Shown here piece by piece: positions 45,921 through 54,907 of a stretch of 64,000 nt of DNA. A model generated the notes under the pieces. That model did no database searches. It saw nothing but the letters and a program-made list of their open reading frames with translations, and was not told the DNA's origin. Numbering within the stretch: the first letter of the stretch is position 1; each line of letters starts with the position of its first letter. Location of the stretch: positions 1 through 64,000 of the forward strand of contig JBCCHV010000021.1 in NCBI GenBank assembly GCA_039028635.1, in the 5' to 3' direction. This DNA is from Acidobacteriota bacterium (GTDB lineage Bacteria > Acidobacteriota > Thermoanaerobaculia > Multivoradales > JBCCEF01). A program made the translations under genes and the position numbers.

Positions 45921-47110
45921 TCAGCCCCATCGCTCTGCGCACGGATGAGAAGACGCAAAGAGTGTTCGACGGCGCCTCCTACGGCGATCCGACCACTCGC
46001 TTCAGCGAAAGCATCCACAAGGCCGCTATCGGCCTGGAGTCCCGCACCAGCGAGCAGCTCGCCCGCGACGGTCGTGAGCTGCAGGATCCGGTCTTCCGGG
46101 AGCACGCCCTCTTCCAGTTGATGACCCGTGAAGGCGCGAAGGCCTTCCCGGTTCTCAAGGAGGCGCTCTACGAGGACACCGATTCGGATCTTCGGATCAA
46201 CACCCTTTGGACCCTCGAGTGGCTGCCGAGCCCCGAGGCCTCGAAGGTCGCTCTCGACCTTTGCAACGACGCCGACTCGCGGGTTCAGGAGTGGGCGCGG
46301 GTGTTCTGCTGGGAGATGGGTTGGAGTGATCAGGACTTCCGTCGCAAGCGGGAGTTCAATCACATCGAGGGTCGTACCTTCGACGAGACCATCTACCTCC
46401 ACATTGCGGCCAACCTCTACATCCGTCTGGGTGAAGGCCACGACATGTGGGGCCACATGCTCCTGAGCCCGCAGATGTTGGCCCGGGTGTACGGTCAGGC
46501 TCTGGCCTGCCCGATCGTCGAGAGCCGCGAGAAGGAGATCGTCATCTCCAAGACCCTCGAGGGACTGCACGCGGACGGAAGCGACCACTACGAGACCTTC
46601 CTCTTCCGCGGCTTCACGGAGCGCACCACGCCGCTCTCCGGTAACTTCTACTTCGAGACTCAGACGGATCGTCCGTTCTTCCGTTCGGGTCGCGCCAACG
46701 ACATGTCCGAGGGCATGGTGGACCGCATCACGGTTCCCTTCGCTCGCGAGGGCCAGTGGTTCCTCAACGACAGCATCGAGGTGCGCGGTAAGAAGGCGAT
46801 CGAGTACGTTCGCGGCCTGTTCCAGGGCTGGGCGTTCGTCAACCTCGAGCGTATCGAAGAGGCCGGCGGTGAGTTCCTGTTCCCGGGCAACTCGGTGCTT
46901 TCGACGCTGCACCACCCGGAGGTCGGTGACATCACGAACACGTTCATCAACGGCCGCTTCAAGGGCAAGGTCGTCGACTGGAACGGTGATGGCAAGCTCG
47001 ACCTCAACTACCTCAAGTCCTACGCCACGGCGAAGGGCGAGGTCGACTCCAACCTCGACGGCATCGCCGACGAGCCGGGTCTGACCACCAGCATGAACCC
47101 GGCCGTTTGA
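45917..47110 (+). CDS. Unrecognised protein with HEAT-like N-terminus and EF-hand-like C-terminus
   Basis: 397 residues from ATG 45917, with AAAGGAG upstream and a 4-nt overlap with the peroxidase fusion. No signal peptide. Residues about 50-140 look like HEAT-type helical repeats (REHALFQLMTREGAKAFPVL, DLRINTLWTLEWLPSPEASK, SRVQEWARVFCWEMGW). The middle is unassigned. The C-terminus has two calcium-loop-like segments, DWNGDGKLDLNY and DSNLDGIADE, as in EF-hand or dockerin-like sites. Tight coupling to the diheme protein suggests a partner or substrate of that enzyme. I do not know the family. Confidence 0.75.
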   Translation: MISPIALRTDEKTQRVFDGASYGDPTTRFSESIHKAAIGLESRTSEQLARDGRELQDPVFREHALFQLMTREGAKAFPVLKEALYEDTDSDLRINTLWTLEWLPSPEASKVALDLCNDADSRVQEWARVFCWEMGWSDQDFRRKREFNHIEGRTFDETIYLHIAANLYIRLGEGHDMWGHMLLSPQMLARVYGQALACPIVESREKEIVISKTLEGLHADGSDHYETFLFRGFTERTTPLSGNFYFETQTDRPFFRSGRANDMSEGMVDRITVPFAREGQWFLNDSIEVRGKKAIEYVRGLFQGWAFVNLERIEEAGGEFLFPGNSVLSTLHHPEVGDITNTFINGRFKGKVVDWNGDGKLDLNYLKSYATAKGEVDSNLDGIADEPGLTTSMNPAV

Positions 47111-47120
47111 TGCCGGTTTC

Positions 47121-47154
47121 GGGGGCGGCCTCGCCGCCCCCGCGCAGGAATTTT
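47121..47154 (+). terminator. Intrinsic terminator after the peroxidase operon
   Basis: GGGGGCGGC (47121-47129), loop CTC, GCCGCCCCC (47133-47141), with AATTTT a few bases on. Confidence 0.7.
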
Positions 47155-47161
47155 CGATGAA

Positions 47162-47190
47162 GGCGGTCCGGGTTTCCCGGGCCGCCTTTC
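47162..47190 (+). terminator. Second intrinsic terminator
   Basis: GGCGGTCCGGG (47162-47172), loop TTT, CCCGGGCCGCC (47176-47186; one G-U pair), then TTTC. Acts as a backup to the preceding terminator; the next gene starts only 28 nt later. Confidence 0.7.
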
Positions 47191-47217
47191 TCGTCCCAGG
47201 AGGACGCGAGGAAGAAG

Positions 47218-48000
47218 GTGGAGGTCTCGTGGCAGCATCGTCTCTGGGGAGGTGAGAGCTTGTTCGATGTCTTTCGTCAGCAGGTGATCCCGGCGTCACC
47301 GGATGTCCTTTGGGCCTGCCTCACGGACCCTTCCCGTCTGCGCCAGTGGTTCGCCGACATCGCGGTCCTGGCCCTCGATCAGCCCTTCCGCTTCGATTTC
47401 GGTGACGGCGACTTCTTCGTCGGCAAGGTCACCGCCTGGCGGGAAGGGCGTCGCCTCGACCTCGACTGGCGCTTCATGGGCCTCGGCCCGGTCTTCCGCA
47501 TTCGAATCTATTTGACGCCGGCCGGCGAAGGGACCGAGGTGACGGTCCACGATCGCGGTGCCCTGACCCTCGCCGAGGTCGAGAGCCTGCGCTTTGGCTG
47601 GCAGGACTTTCTCGGCCGTTTGGCGGCCCACGCCGGCAGCGGGCGCAACGCCCGCTATCGCTGGAGCGAGACCATCGGCCTGGGAGCGCTGCTGCCCAGT
47701 GCCGGAGGGCGCCTGCCGGAGCTCGCGGAGGCCGATTGGTGGCGCCAGGCCTTCCCGGCCGCCACCGTCGAGTGTCGCCCGGTGCGTCCGGCGACGGTCC
47801 TGGCGACCTTCGAGGAGCCGTCCTGGGACCAGCCGACGGAAGCCCTGGTCGAGACCCTGGTGGGCGAGTTCGGCACCTTCGTCGCCGTCACCCACCGCGG
47901 CTGGAACGATCTCGCCGAGGCGGCGCGGATCACTCACCGGACACGCTATGCCGGCCTTTGGCAGCGCTGCCTGAGCGATCTCGAGGAGCTCTACCGCTGA
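47218..48000 (+). CDS. SRPBCC / AHSA1-like (START-superfamily) protein
   Basis: 260 residues from GTG 47218 (AGGAGG about 14 nt upstream; the start is uncertain). Residues 20-145 show the AHSA1/SRPBCC pattern: an opening strand, PASPDVLWACLTDPSRLRQWF, then antiparallel strands (FRFDFGDGDFFVGKVTAW, RLDLDWRF, GTEVTVHDRG) and a terminal helix. The remaining 110 residues may be a second, diverged copy ending in AARITHRTRYAGLWQRCLSDLEELY. Such cavities bind hydrophobic ligands. Overlaps the downstream transporter. Confidence 0.75.
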   Translation: MEVSWQHRLWGGESLFDVFRQQVIPASPDVLWACLTDPSRLRQWFADIAVLALDQPFRFDFGDGDFFVGKVTAWREGRRLDLDWRFMGLGPVFRIRIYLTPAGEGTEVTVHDRGALTLAEVESLRFGWQDFLGRLAAHAGSGRNARYRWSETIGLGALLPSAGGRLPELAEADWWRQAFPAATVECRPVRPATVLATFEEPSWDQPTEALVETLVGEFGTFVAVTHRGWNDLAEAARITHRTRYAGLWQRCLSDLEELYR

Positions 48001-49184
48001 TTCTGCGGCAGCGAGACTTTCGCAACCTGTGGCTGGCCAGCCTGCTGTCCAAGGCCGGCTCCCAGGTCAGCCGTATCGGCCTCATCCTGTTTCTCTTCCA
48101 GGAGCGCGGGGCGGTTGCCGAGGTCGCCCTGTTGGTGGTCTGCGAGACCTTGCCCGGGGCCCTCGTCGCACCGGCTGCCGGCGCCTTCATCGACCGCTTC
48201 GGAAAGCGTCGCGTGATGGTGCTCGCAGACCTGGCGCGGGCGGTCTTCATGGCGGCGATCCTGATCTCGCCGACGCCGGCGATGATCTACGCGATGGCGG
48301 CGCTCCACTCGGTGGCGGCGGTGTTCTTCGAGCCGGCTCGGACGGCGGCCCTGCCGCGGCTGGTGGCGCAGCGGGATCTGCCGCGGGCCAACGGCATCGA
48401 GCAGACCACCTTCAATCTGGTGCTGGTGGCCGGGCCGGTCTTGGGGGCCGAGCTCCTGCTCACCCTCGGCCTGACCATCACGTTGGTGGTCGACGTCGCC
48501 AGTTTCCTGTTGAGCGCCTGGTTGGTGACCCGTCTTCCGGCCCTGCCGCCGGCCGAAGAGAGGACCGAGCGGCCTTCGCCGGTCGACGAGATCGTCGACG
48601 GCTGGCGCTACCTGCGGCGCCACCCGATCGCTGCCCGCATGACCGGACTGTTTTTCGTCAGCCTGCTCTGTGTCGGCCTGTGGATTCCGCTGGCGCCGTT
48701 CTTCATCACTGATTTTCTCGCCGCCGGCGAGCGCGTGCTCGGTTGGCAGATGGCGGTGTTCGGAATCGGCGGCATCGTCGGCGGGTTGACCGCCCCTCGG
48801 CTGGTGGCGCGCCTCGGCCAGGGGACGCTGTTGAGCTACGCATTTCTCGCCGAAGGCGCCCATCTGCTGCTCTATGCCCTGGTGCCGTCGGTGGTTCCCT
48901 CGACCCTGTTGGTGGCGACCTGGGGTATGGTCGTGTCATGGGTGATGGTGCCCTTCTACTCGATCCTCCAGGGGGTGATCGCCGAGGCCTACCAGGGGCG
49001 GGTCTTCGCCGCCGTTCGGCAGGCGGAGAACGTCGCCTTGCTGTTCGCCATGGGAGTGGCGACGGCCTTTTCCGCCGCCTGGGCTCCGCAGCATCTCTTC
49101 CTGGTGGCCGGCGTCGCCTACCTCGGAACGGCGCTGGTGTCACAGCTCACTGCCGGTGGACGCCGCCTGATGGCGACCCCCTGA
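47997..49184 (+). CDS. MFS transporter (probable efflux)
   Basis: About 395 residues with 10-12 hydrophobic helices, beginning ILRQRDFRNLWLASLLSKAGSQVSR, typical of the enterobactin-exporter/macrolide-efflux type of MFS protein, including the DRFGKRRVMVLADLARA loop 2-3 motif. No ATG fits. CTG 47997 (overlapping the previous stop as CTGA) or ATT 48000 are the likeliest starts, so the N-terminus is uncertain. It could export the PKS product, but distance makes that weak. Confidence 0.8.
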   Translation: MILRQRDFRNLWLASLLSKAGSQVSRIGLILFLFQERGAVAEVALLVVCETLPGALVAPAAGAFIDRFGKRRVMVLADLARAVFMAAILISPTPAMIYAMAALHSVAAVFFEPARTAALPRLVAQRDLPRANGIEQTTFNLVLVAGPVLGAELLLTLGLTITLVVDVASFLLSAWLVTRLPALPPAEERTERPSPVDEIVDGWRYLRRHPIAARMTGLFFVSLLCVGLWIPLAPFFITDFLAAGERVLGWQMAVFGIGGIVGGLTAPRLVARLGQGTLLSYAFLAEGAHLLLYALVPSVVPSTLLVATWGMVVSWVMVPFYSILQGVIAEAYQGRVFAAVRQAENVALLFAMGVATAFSAAWAPQHLFLVAGVAYLGTALVSQLTAGGRRLMATP

Positions 49185-49209
49185 AATCTGAACCATGAGG
49201 CCTTGCAGC

Positions 49210-51042
49210 ATGAGCCTGAAGAACCTGGGAATGGTGGGCACTCTGTGGGTGCTGACAATGATCGGCTGCGCGCCGGCGCCGGAGGTGGCGCAGTACTCGG
49301 CGCGGATGGTCGCCGTCGATCCTTCCGGTGGAGGCGACGCCACCCTGTCGCCGGACGGCGAGCAGTTCGTCATCTCGTCGAAGCGGGAGGGGCAGTGGGA
49401 TCTCTGGATGTACGACATGCCGAGCGCCCAGTGGACCCGCCTCACGGATCATCCGGAGCAGGACTTCGAAGCGCGCTGGTCGCCGGATGGTGGTGAGCTG
49501 GCCTTCACGTCGGCGCGCGGCGGATTCAAGAACGTCTGGACCCTCGACCTGGCGAGCGGTGACCTGCACCAGGTCACCGATTCGGAGCTCGAGGAGGACT
49601 ACCCGAGCTGGTCGCCGGATGGCGAGCGCATCATCTATACGGGAGGACCCTGGGGTCGGCGCGGCTTCTTCGTGGTGCCGGCCAGCGGTGGCGAGGCGGT
49701 GCGCATCAGTCCGCGCGAAGGGCAGCAGGGGGCTTGTACCTTCGATCCCCGCGGTGGCGGCGTCTTCTGTCACAGCTACGATTACGGCTCCGGCAACCTC
49801 TTTCGCCTCGCCCTCGGGGCCAGCGAGATCGAGCCGCTGACCCTCGGCGAGCCCTGGGACTACAAGCCGAGCCCGACCCGGGACGGGCGCTGGATCGCCT
49901 TCTCGCGGGCCGCCGAAGGCCCCTCTCAGATCTACGTCATGGCGACCGACGGCGGTCGACCGCGGCGCCTGACCCATTCCGGCCACGACGACCGCTGGCC
50001 GACCTGGAGCGCCGACGGCAAGCGCTTGTTCTTCCACCGCATCGTTCATCGCGGTACCGCCCTTTCGGTGCTCGACCGCGACAGCGGCGAAGTCGAGGAG
50101 CTGGTCGGGGCCGATCAGGAACCGCTGCAGGCGAGCTTTGCACCGGATGGCCGGCGAGTGGCCTTTTGCTCCCAGCAGGGCGCGCACAAAGTGATCAAGA
50201 TCCTCGATCGCGGGCTGGGCACGATCACGCCTCTCGCCACCGGCGACGGCGAGGCCTGCTACCCGCGTTGGTCGCCGGACGGCGAGTGGATCGCTTTCGC
50301 GGCCCGGCGGGAGCGGCGCTGGGAGCTGGCCCGGGTGCGTCCCGACGGTCGCGATCTCGAGGATCTGACCCATGGCGTGGTCGGCCTGCGCGGCCTCGAC
50401 GGCGTCGTCGATTGGTCGCCGGACGGCGGGCGCCTGGTCTTCCAGGGCGATACCGAGCCCTTCGAGGCGAACCTCTACTTGCTCGACCTCGCCAGCCGCT
50501 CGGTCACGCCGCTGACCGATGATTCCTGGTTCGACGAGAGTCCCTCCTGGTCGCCCGAGGGCGACAGCGTGCTGTTCATGTCGACTCGCGGCGGCGACTG
50601 GACCTGGGGGTTCTTCGAGATCGAGCTCGACGGTGGCGGGGTGAGCAACTTCTCGTCGCCGGAATGGGTCGAGAAGAACTTCCCGCGTCGCGGAGCTCAC
50701 GGCCGGACGGTGTGGAGCTTCTACGACGAGCACGACCTCGAGGTGCTGGCGGAAGCGGCGCCGGGGGAGGAGCCCCGGGTGCTGACCGCTGCCGGCGCCG
50801 GTGCTCGTTGGCCTTCCTATTCGCGGGATGGTCGCAGCATCCTCTACACCACGGTGGAGAAGGAGGTGCAGTACTGGCTGATCGAGAATCCCTTCGGGGA
50901 GGGCTCGCCGCTCACTTCGGCGGAAGCCGGCGAGCCGGCCGACCAGCCGATGACGCCTTTCCAGACGGCGCAGGGCGGTCGGATGTCGTCGTCGGATCAC
51001 GACGGACCGGTGATCGGGCCGGTCGATCTCCATCATCGTTGA
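49210..51042 (+). CDS. TolB-like WD40/PD40 beta-propeller lipoprotein
   Basis: 610 residues from ATG 49210 (GAGG nine bases upstream; ATG 49195 is the alternative). Lipoprotein signal with lipobox TMIGC (Cys about 20). Ten or so PD40 repeats follow, for example ARWSPDGGELAFTSARGG, PSWSPDGERIIYTGG, PRWSPDGEWIAFAARRE, PSWSPEGDSVLFMSTRGG. The outer-membrane-facing or periplasmic propeller probably mediates protein contacts. No peptidase domain follows the propeller. Followed by a terminator. Confidence 0.85.
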   Translation: MSLKNLGMVGTLWVLTMIGCAPAPEVAQYSARMVAVDPSGGGDATLSPDGEQFVISSKREGQWDLWMYDMPSAQWTRLTDHPEQDFEARWSPDGGELAFTSARGGFKNVWTLDLASGDLHQVTDSELEEDYPSWSPDGERIIYTGGPWGRRGFFVVPASGGEAVRISPREGQQGACTFDPRGGGVFCHSYDYGSGNLFRLALGASEIEPLTLGEPWDYKPSPTRDGRWIAFSRAAEGPSQIYVMATDGGRPRRLTHSGHDDRWPTWSADGKRLFFHRIVHRGTALSVLDRDSGEVEELVGADQEPLQASFAPDGRRVAFCSQQGAHKVIKILDRGLGTITPLATGDGEACYPRWSPDGEWIAFAARRERRWELARVRPDGRDLEDLTHGVVGLRGLDGVVDWSPDGGRLVFQGDTEPFEANLYLLDLASRSVTPLTDDSWFDESPSWSPEGDSVLFMSTRGGDWTWGFFEIELDGGGVSNFSSPEWVEKNFPRRGAHGRTVWSFYDEHDLEVLAEAAPGEEPRVLTAAGAGARWPSYSRDGRSILYTTVEKEVQYWLIENPFGEGSPLTSAEAGEPADQPMTPFQTAQGGRMSSSDHDGPVIGPVDLHHR

Positions 51043-51090
51043 CTGCTCTGACCTGATCCGCCGGTCGGGCGGAGGTGAAGCAGGACCCAG

Positions 51091-51122
51091 GGGAGGACCG
51101 AGATCGGTCCTCCCTCTTGTTT
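51091..51122 (+). terminator. Intrinsic terminator after the propeller lipoprotein gene
   Basis: GGGAGGACCGA (51091-51101) / TCGGTCCTCCC (51104-51114) form a long near-perfect stem followed by TCTTGTTTT. Confidence 0.8.
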
Positions 51123-51194
51123 TGTCCGGCAAGCAGCGGGAGGGCGATTCCCGAGGGGACTGTCACGGTTTTGCCAGGATGAATAACTATATTT

Positions 51195-51214
51195 TTGAAA
51201 TAGAACACTTTCAA
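51195..51214 (+). promoter_or_regulatory. Inverted repeat TTGAAA-N8-TTTCAA in an AT-rich promoter region
   Basis: Perfect 6-bp dyad (51195-51200 and 51209-51214) inside the only AT-rich stretch (51178-51218) before the TPR gene. Likely an operator, or part of the promoter. Confidence 0.45.
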
Positions 51215-51252
51215 TATGTCCGGCGAAGGGCTTTCCCGACCGCCTCCGCGCC

Positions 51253-52452
51253 ATGGCCGACGAACTCGAACTCGAATCCCCGCTGTCCTCTCAGCCTCCG
51301 GCGGTTTCCCCCTACGACTCGCTCCTGGCGCGCAACGAGAGGTCGGCGCCGGCGGTGGCGACTCGTCTCGCGGTCGAGCGGCGTGACGCCGATCGCGACC
51401 TCGGGCTGCTGTTGCGTTTGGGTGGCGAGGAGGCGCGACGGCGGGTGGCGCGGGCCCGGCGGCGCTTCCGCAGTCCCTTCTTGGCGCAGCACCTGCTCGA
51501 GCACAGTCGGGCAGCGATGGAGGTGTCGCCGGCCCGGGCACGACATCTCGCGGATCTCGCCTATCGAGTCGTCCTCTACCCGCGGCAACGCAACTCCTTC
51601 ACCGTCGAGCTGATGACCACGGCGCTGGTCTATCGCGCCCAGGCGGAGGCCCTGCTCGGCGACCTCGAGACCGCCGAGCTCGGCTTCGCCTTGGCCCGCC
51701 GGCTGCGCAGTCGGCTACCGATCACGGACTTCGGGCTGCGTGCCGAGATGGACTTGTTCGAAGGCTTGCTGTGTCGCAAACAGCGCCGCTTCCATCGCGC
51801 CGATCGGCTGCTGCTGCGCGCCTGGCGGCTCTTTCTCACCCAGCGCACGGTGAGCCGTGCCGTCGAGGCGCTCCTCGAGTTCGTTCTGTCGCGGTTGCTC
51901 CAGGGGGACCCGCTGGGGGCCCTCGAAGGACTGCAGCGCTGCCGGCGTTTCGCCGGCGAGCTGCCGGCTCGGATCCTCGCCCGTTGCGAGATCGCTCGCC
52001 TCGAGGCACTCTTCGCCCTCGAGCGCTGGGAGGCGCTGAGGGCCGCCCTGCCGGTGGCACTGGGGGCCTGCCGGCCCTTCCCACGGCTCCATGGCCACGC
52101 CTGCCGGTTCGCCGGCCGTCTCGCCAGCCGACGCGGCCGCACCGCGGAGGCCGAGCGTATGCTGCTCGCCTCCTGGGGAGCCTTGCGCGGCCGCGGCGAG
52201 GATTTCGAGGCCGCTCGGTCATCCCTCGACCTGGCCGAGCACTATCTGCGGCGTGGCGCCCGCGGCCGCGGGCAGCAGGCTGCCGAGCGTTGCTTGCACA
52301 GCCTGCTGGCTGGTGATGTGCCGCCCGAGGCCCGGCTGGTCATCCAGGCGCTGCGCCGGGGTGATGCCCTGTCGGTGGCGACGGTCGCCGAGCTGCGCGG
52401 CACCCTCGATCGCCTGCGCGATGCGCCGCGACCGGCGCCGGTGCCTTGCTGA
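51253..52452 (+). CDS. TPR-like helical repeat protein
   Basis: 399 residues from ATG 51253. No signal peptide. Entirely helical and Ala/Leu/Arg-rich, with degenerate tetratricopeptide repeats from about 95 to 370 (for example ALVYRAQAEALLGDLETAEL, FHRADRLLLRAWRLFLTQ, ALEGLQRCRRFAGELP, GRTAEAERMLLASWGALRGRG). Such proteins scaffold protein complexes or act in regulation. Stands alone between a terminator and the convergent dehydrogenase gene. The extreme Arg content is notable. Specific role unknown. Confidence 0.75.
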   Translation: MADELELESPLSSQPPAVSPYDSLLARNERSAPAVATRLAVERRDADRDLGLLLRLGGEEARRRVARARRRFRSPFLAQHLLEHSRAAMEVSPARARHLADLAYRVVLYPRQRNSFTVELMTTALVYRAQAEALLGDLETAELGFALARRLRSRLPITDFGLRAEMDLFEGLLCRKQRRFHRADRLLLRAWRLFLTQRTVSRAVEALLEFVLSRLLQGDPLGALEGLQRCRRFAGELPARILARCEIARLEALFALERWEALRAALPVALGACRPFPRLHGHACRFAGRLASRRGRTAEAERMLLASWGALRGRGEDFEAARSSLDLAEHYLRRGARGRGQQAAERCLHSLLAGDVPPEARLVIQALRRGDALSVATVAELRGTLDRLRDAPRPAPVPC

Positions 52453-52505
52453 GGGGACCCCTCGCGAGGCCGCCGTCGGCGCCGCCTTGGCTGCCGGCGA
52501 ACCCC

Positions 52506-53669
52506 TCAGACGGGATTGACGCGAAAGATCGGGAAGTACGAGGTCAGGCGTCCGGCGGCGTGGTCCTCGGCCAGGCTGGGGAGCTCGTCCCAGTCCGTGG
52601 CGTGGCCGTTGACCGGTGCCATCCAGCCGGCGCGCTCGGCGTAGTCGACGGCCTCGAGGGCTTCCGGGTAGCGCGCGTAGTGGGTGTGGACGTGGGTGTG
52701 CCAGCTCATGCACTCGAGGGCGCGGACGGTCGAGAGGTTCATGCCCTCTTTCCAGCCGGCGGTGGTGACCACCCCGGAGCGGCCGAGGGACTTGAGGGTG
52801 GCGCGGAAGACCGGTAGGCCGATGAAGTCGACCAGGATCGACACCCCGCGGCCGCCGGTCTTGCGAGCCACCAGCTCGAGGAAGGCGTTCTCGGAGTCGA
52901 TGTAGGCCGCGCGGTAGGCCTCGTCGCTGCGATACCGTTTCGGGTCGTAGGCCAGATTCGGGAACTGCCGGCGATCGATCGGTTCGATGCCCGATTCGCG
53001 GATCAGCTCGAGGCGTTGGTCGTCGGAGGACATCATCGCCGTGTCGGCGCCCTGTAGGGCAGCCAGGGTTAGCTCGGCATAGGTGACGCCGCCACCCCAG
53101 CCCCAGACGATCGGTCGCAGGTCCTGCTCGTCGGCCGTGAGGTGGAGCCGCCAGCAGCCGTAGGCGGCTCGCCAGTTGGCCCAGGCGGTGATGTAGCGCA
53201 GCGAAAAGGCGGCCCACTGCGGATAGGTGAAGCGGGTGTCGTCCGGTAGCCGGATGAGCTGTTGGCGATGGAGCTTGGTACGCCGCGCCAGCAGGCCGAT
53301 GCTGCCCGGGGCGTCGTAGGCATAGATCTTCTTGGGGAAGCCGCGCTCGTCCCAGATGCCGTTGCAGAACACCAGGCAGATATCGCCCTCGGCGAGGTCA
53401 TCGATGGCCGATCCGGGACGCAGCACGCGCACCACGCCGGCGTTACCGATCACCACCCGGGGTTCGTCGCGCTGGCGGCAGATGTCCACCGGCCGGCGGT
53501 CGAGGGCGTGGGACATGTTGCCTTCCCAGCAGCCGAAGAGCGGCTCGACGAGAACCTCGTCCTCGGTGATGTTCGAGAACTCGAAGCGCTCGCGCACCAG
53601 GCCGTGGTGGCCGTTCTGGTTGGCCGGATAGAGGACCCAGGCGTCGGTTTCGATGGTTCCGTTGGGCAT
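52506..53669 (-). CDS. Zinc-type/MDR dehydrogenase-like oxidoreductase
   Basis: 387 residues from ATG 53669. A GroES-like N-terminal part (about 20-130) and a Rossmann domain with a Gly-rich nucleotide loop VWGWGGGVTYAELTLAAL (about 190), then GVSILVDFIGLPVF and GVVTTAGW. It resembles medium-chain dehydrogenases/enoyl reductases, but the usual zinc ligands are not obvious, so quinone or enoyl reduction is possible. Third gene of the minus-strand operon methyltransferase-P450-dehydrogenase, 2 nt after the P450. Could supply enoyl reduction or tailoring in trans to the PKS, which has no ER domain; this is inference. Confidence 0.8.
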   Translation of the reverse strand: MPNGTIETDAWVLYPANQNGHHGLVRERFEFSNITEDEVLVEPLFGCWEGNMSHALDRRPVDICRQRDEPRVVIGNAGVVRVLRPGSAIDDLAEGDICLVFCNGIWDERGFPKKIYAYDAPGSIGLLARRTKLHRQQLIRLPDDTRFTYPQWAAFSLRYITAWANWRAAYGCWRLHLTADEQDLRPIVWGWGGGVTYAELTLAALQGADTAMMSSDDQRLELIRESGIEPIDRRQFPNLAYDPKRYRSDEAYRAAYIDSENAFLELVARKTGGRGVSILVDFIGLPVFRATLKSLGRSGVVTTAGWKEGMNLSTVRALECMSWHTHVHTHYARYPEALEAVDYAERAGWMAPVNGHATDWDELPSLAEDHAAGRLTSYFPIFRVNPV

Positions 53670-53671
53670 GG

Positions 53672-54907
53672 CTAGAAGTCGACCGGCAGGGCCTTGAGGG
53701 CTCGGGTGATCGGGTTGTTGACCCACTCGAGCTCGGCCTGCGGCCGCGGTCGGAGATTGGGCATGCGGCGCAGCAGGGTGCGCAGGCTGATCTGGATCTC
53801 AGTGATGGCGAGGGCGGCGCCGAGGCAGAAATGGGTGCCGAGGCCGAAAGCGAAGTGGCGGTTGTCCTCCCGTCGCGTGACGTCGAGGAGGTCGGGATCG
53901 GCGAACTGGTCGGGATCGCGGTTGGCCGCTCCGAGGACCAGCCACAAAACTTCCCCCTTGCGGATCGACTTGCCGCCGATCTCGACATCCTCGAAGGCCG
54001 AGCGCTGGATCATCTGAACCGGGCTGTCATAGCGCAGGAACTCGTTGATCGAGCCGTCGATGAGGTCCGGGTCGCGTTGGATCCGCTCTAGCTGATCGGG
54101 GTTCTCGAACAGGGCGTGGAGGGAGTTGCCGAGCAGGATGGTGGTGGTCTCGTGACCGGCGTAGAGCAGCAGGACGCAGTTGGCCAGAAGCTCTTCGAGG
54201 TCGATCGGGTGGCCCTGCCGCTCGCCCTCGACGAAGCGCCCGATGAGGTTGTCCTGGGGCCCTTTGCGGCGCTGGTCGACGACCATTTCGCGCATGTACT
54301 CGGTCATTTCGAGGACGGTGCGCTGGGCCAGGCGCATGGCCTCGATCTGGAACAGGCCGGCGCCGAGGAAGTCGGTGATGTGCTCGGACCACTGGCGGAA
54401 GCGATCGCGGTCCTCGAAGGCGACCCCCAGCATGTTGGCGATGACCGTGGCCGGAAGCGGGTAGGCGAGGTCTCCCACGACATCCATCTCGCCGCGATCC
54501 TGGACCTCGTCGAGCAGCTCGTCGGTGGCCTGTTGGATGAGCGGTCGCATCTCTTCGACCAGGCGTGGTGTGAAGGCCCGCTGCATCGGCGAGCGCACCC
54601 GCGTGTGGGTCGGCGGCTCGAGGTTTCCCATCCAGCGCTCGAGGTGATCGCGTAGCGGCGTCAGCTCCTGGCGATTCTCTTCCGGCAGGGTGTCGAAGAT
54701 CTTGCCGAGAGTGCCGCTCGCCGACAGGCGCGGGTCCTTGAGGCAGGCGCCGATGTCGCGATAGCTGGTCAACAGCCAACCTCCCCAGCCTTCGTGGAAC
54801 TGCACCGGATCCTGCTGCCGCAGGGCGTGGTAGACCGGGTACGGGTTGATGCGGGCGGCGTACTCGAGGATGTCCGGAAGCTTCTCGGTGGCTGGAGCGG
54901 TGCTCAT
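53672..54907 (-). CDS. Cytochrome P450
   Basis: 411 residues from ATG 54907, overlapping the methyltransferase stop (ATGA). Helix I motif LLYAGHETTT (about 245), ExxR in NEFLRYDSP, and heme-ligand signature FGLGTHFCLGAAL with Cys about 360. Soluble bacterial class (CYP107-like by pattern). It needs ferredoxin partners, none of which is in the window. Likely a tailoring hydroxylase or epoxidase. Confidence 0.95.
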   Translation of the reverse strand: MSTAPATEKLPDILEYAARINPYPVYHALRQQDPVQFHEGWGGWLLTSYRDIGACLKDPRLSASGTLGKIFDTLPEENRQELTPLRDHLERWMGNLEPPTHTRVRSPMQRAFTPRLVEEMRPLIQQATDELLDEVQDRGEMDVVGDLAYPLPATVIANMLGVAFEDRDRFRQWSEHITDFLGAGLFQIEAMRLAQRTVLEMTEYMREMVVDQRRKGPQDNLIGRFVEGERQGHPIDLEELLANCVLLLYAGHETTTILLGNSLHALFENPDQLERIQRDPDLIDGSINEFLRYDSPVQMIQRSAFEDVEIGGKSIRKGEVLWLVLGAANRDPDQFADPDLLDVTRREDNRHFAFGLGTHFCLGAALAITEIQISLRTLLRRMPNLRPRPQAELEWVNNPITRALKALPVDF

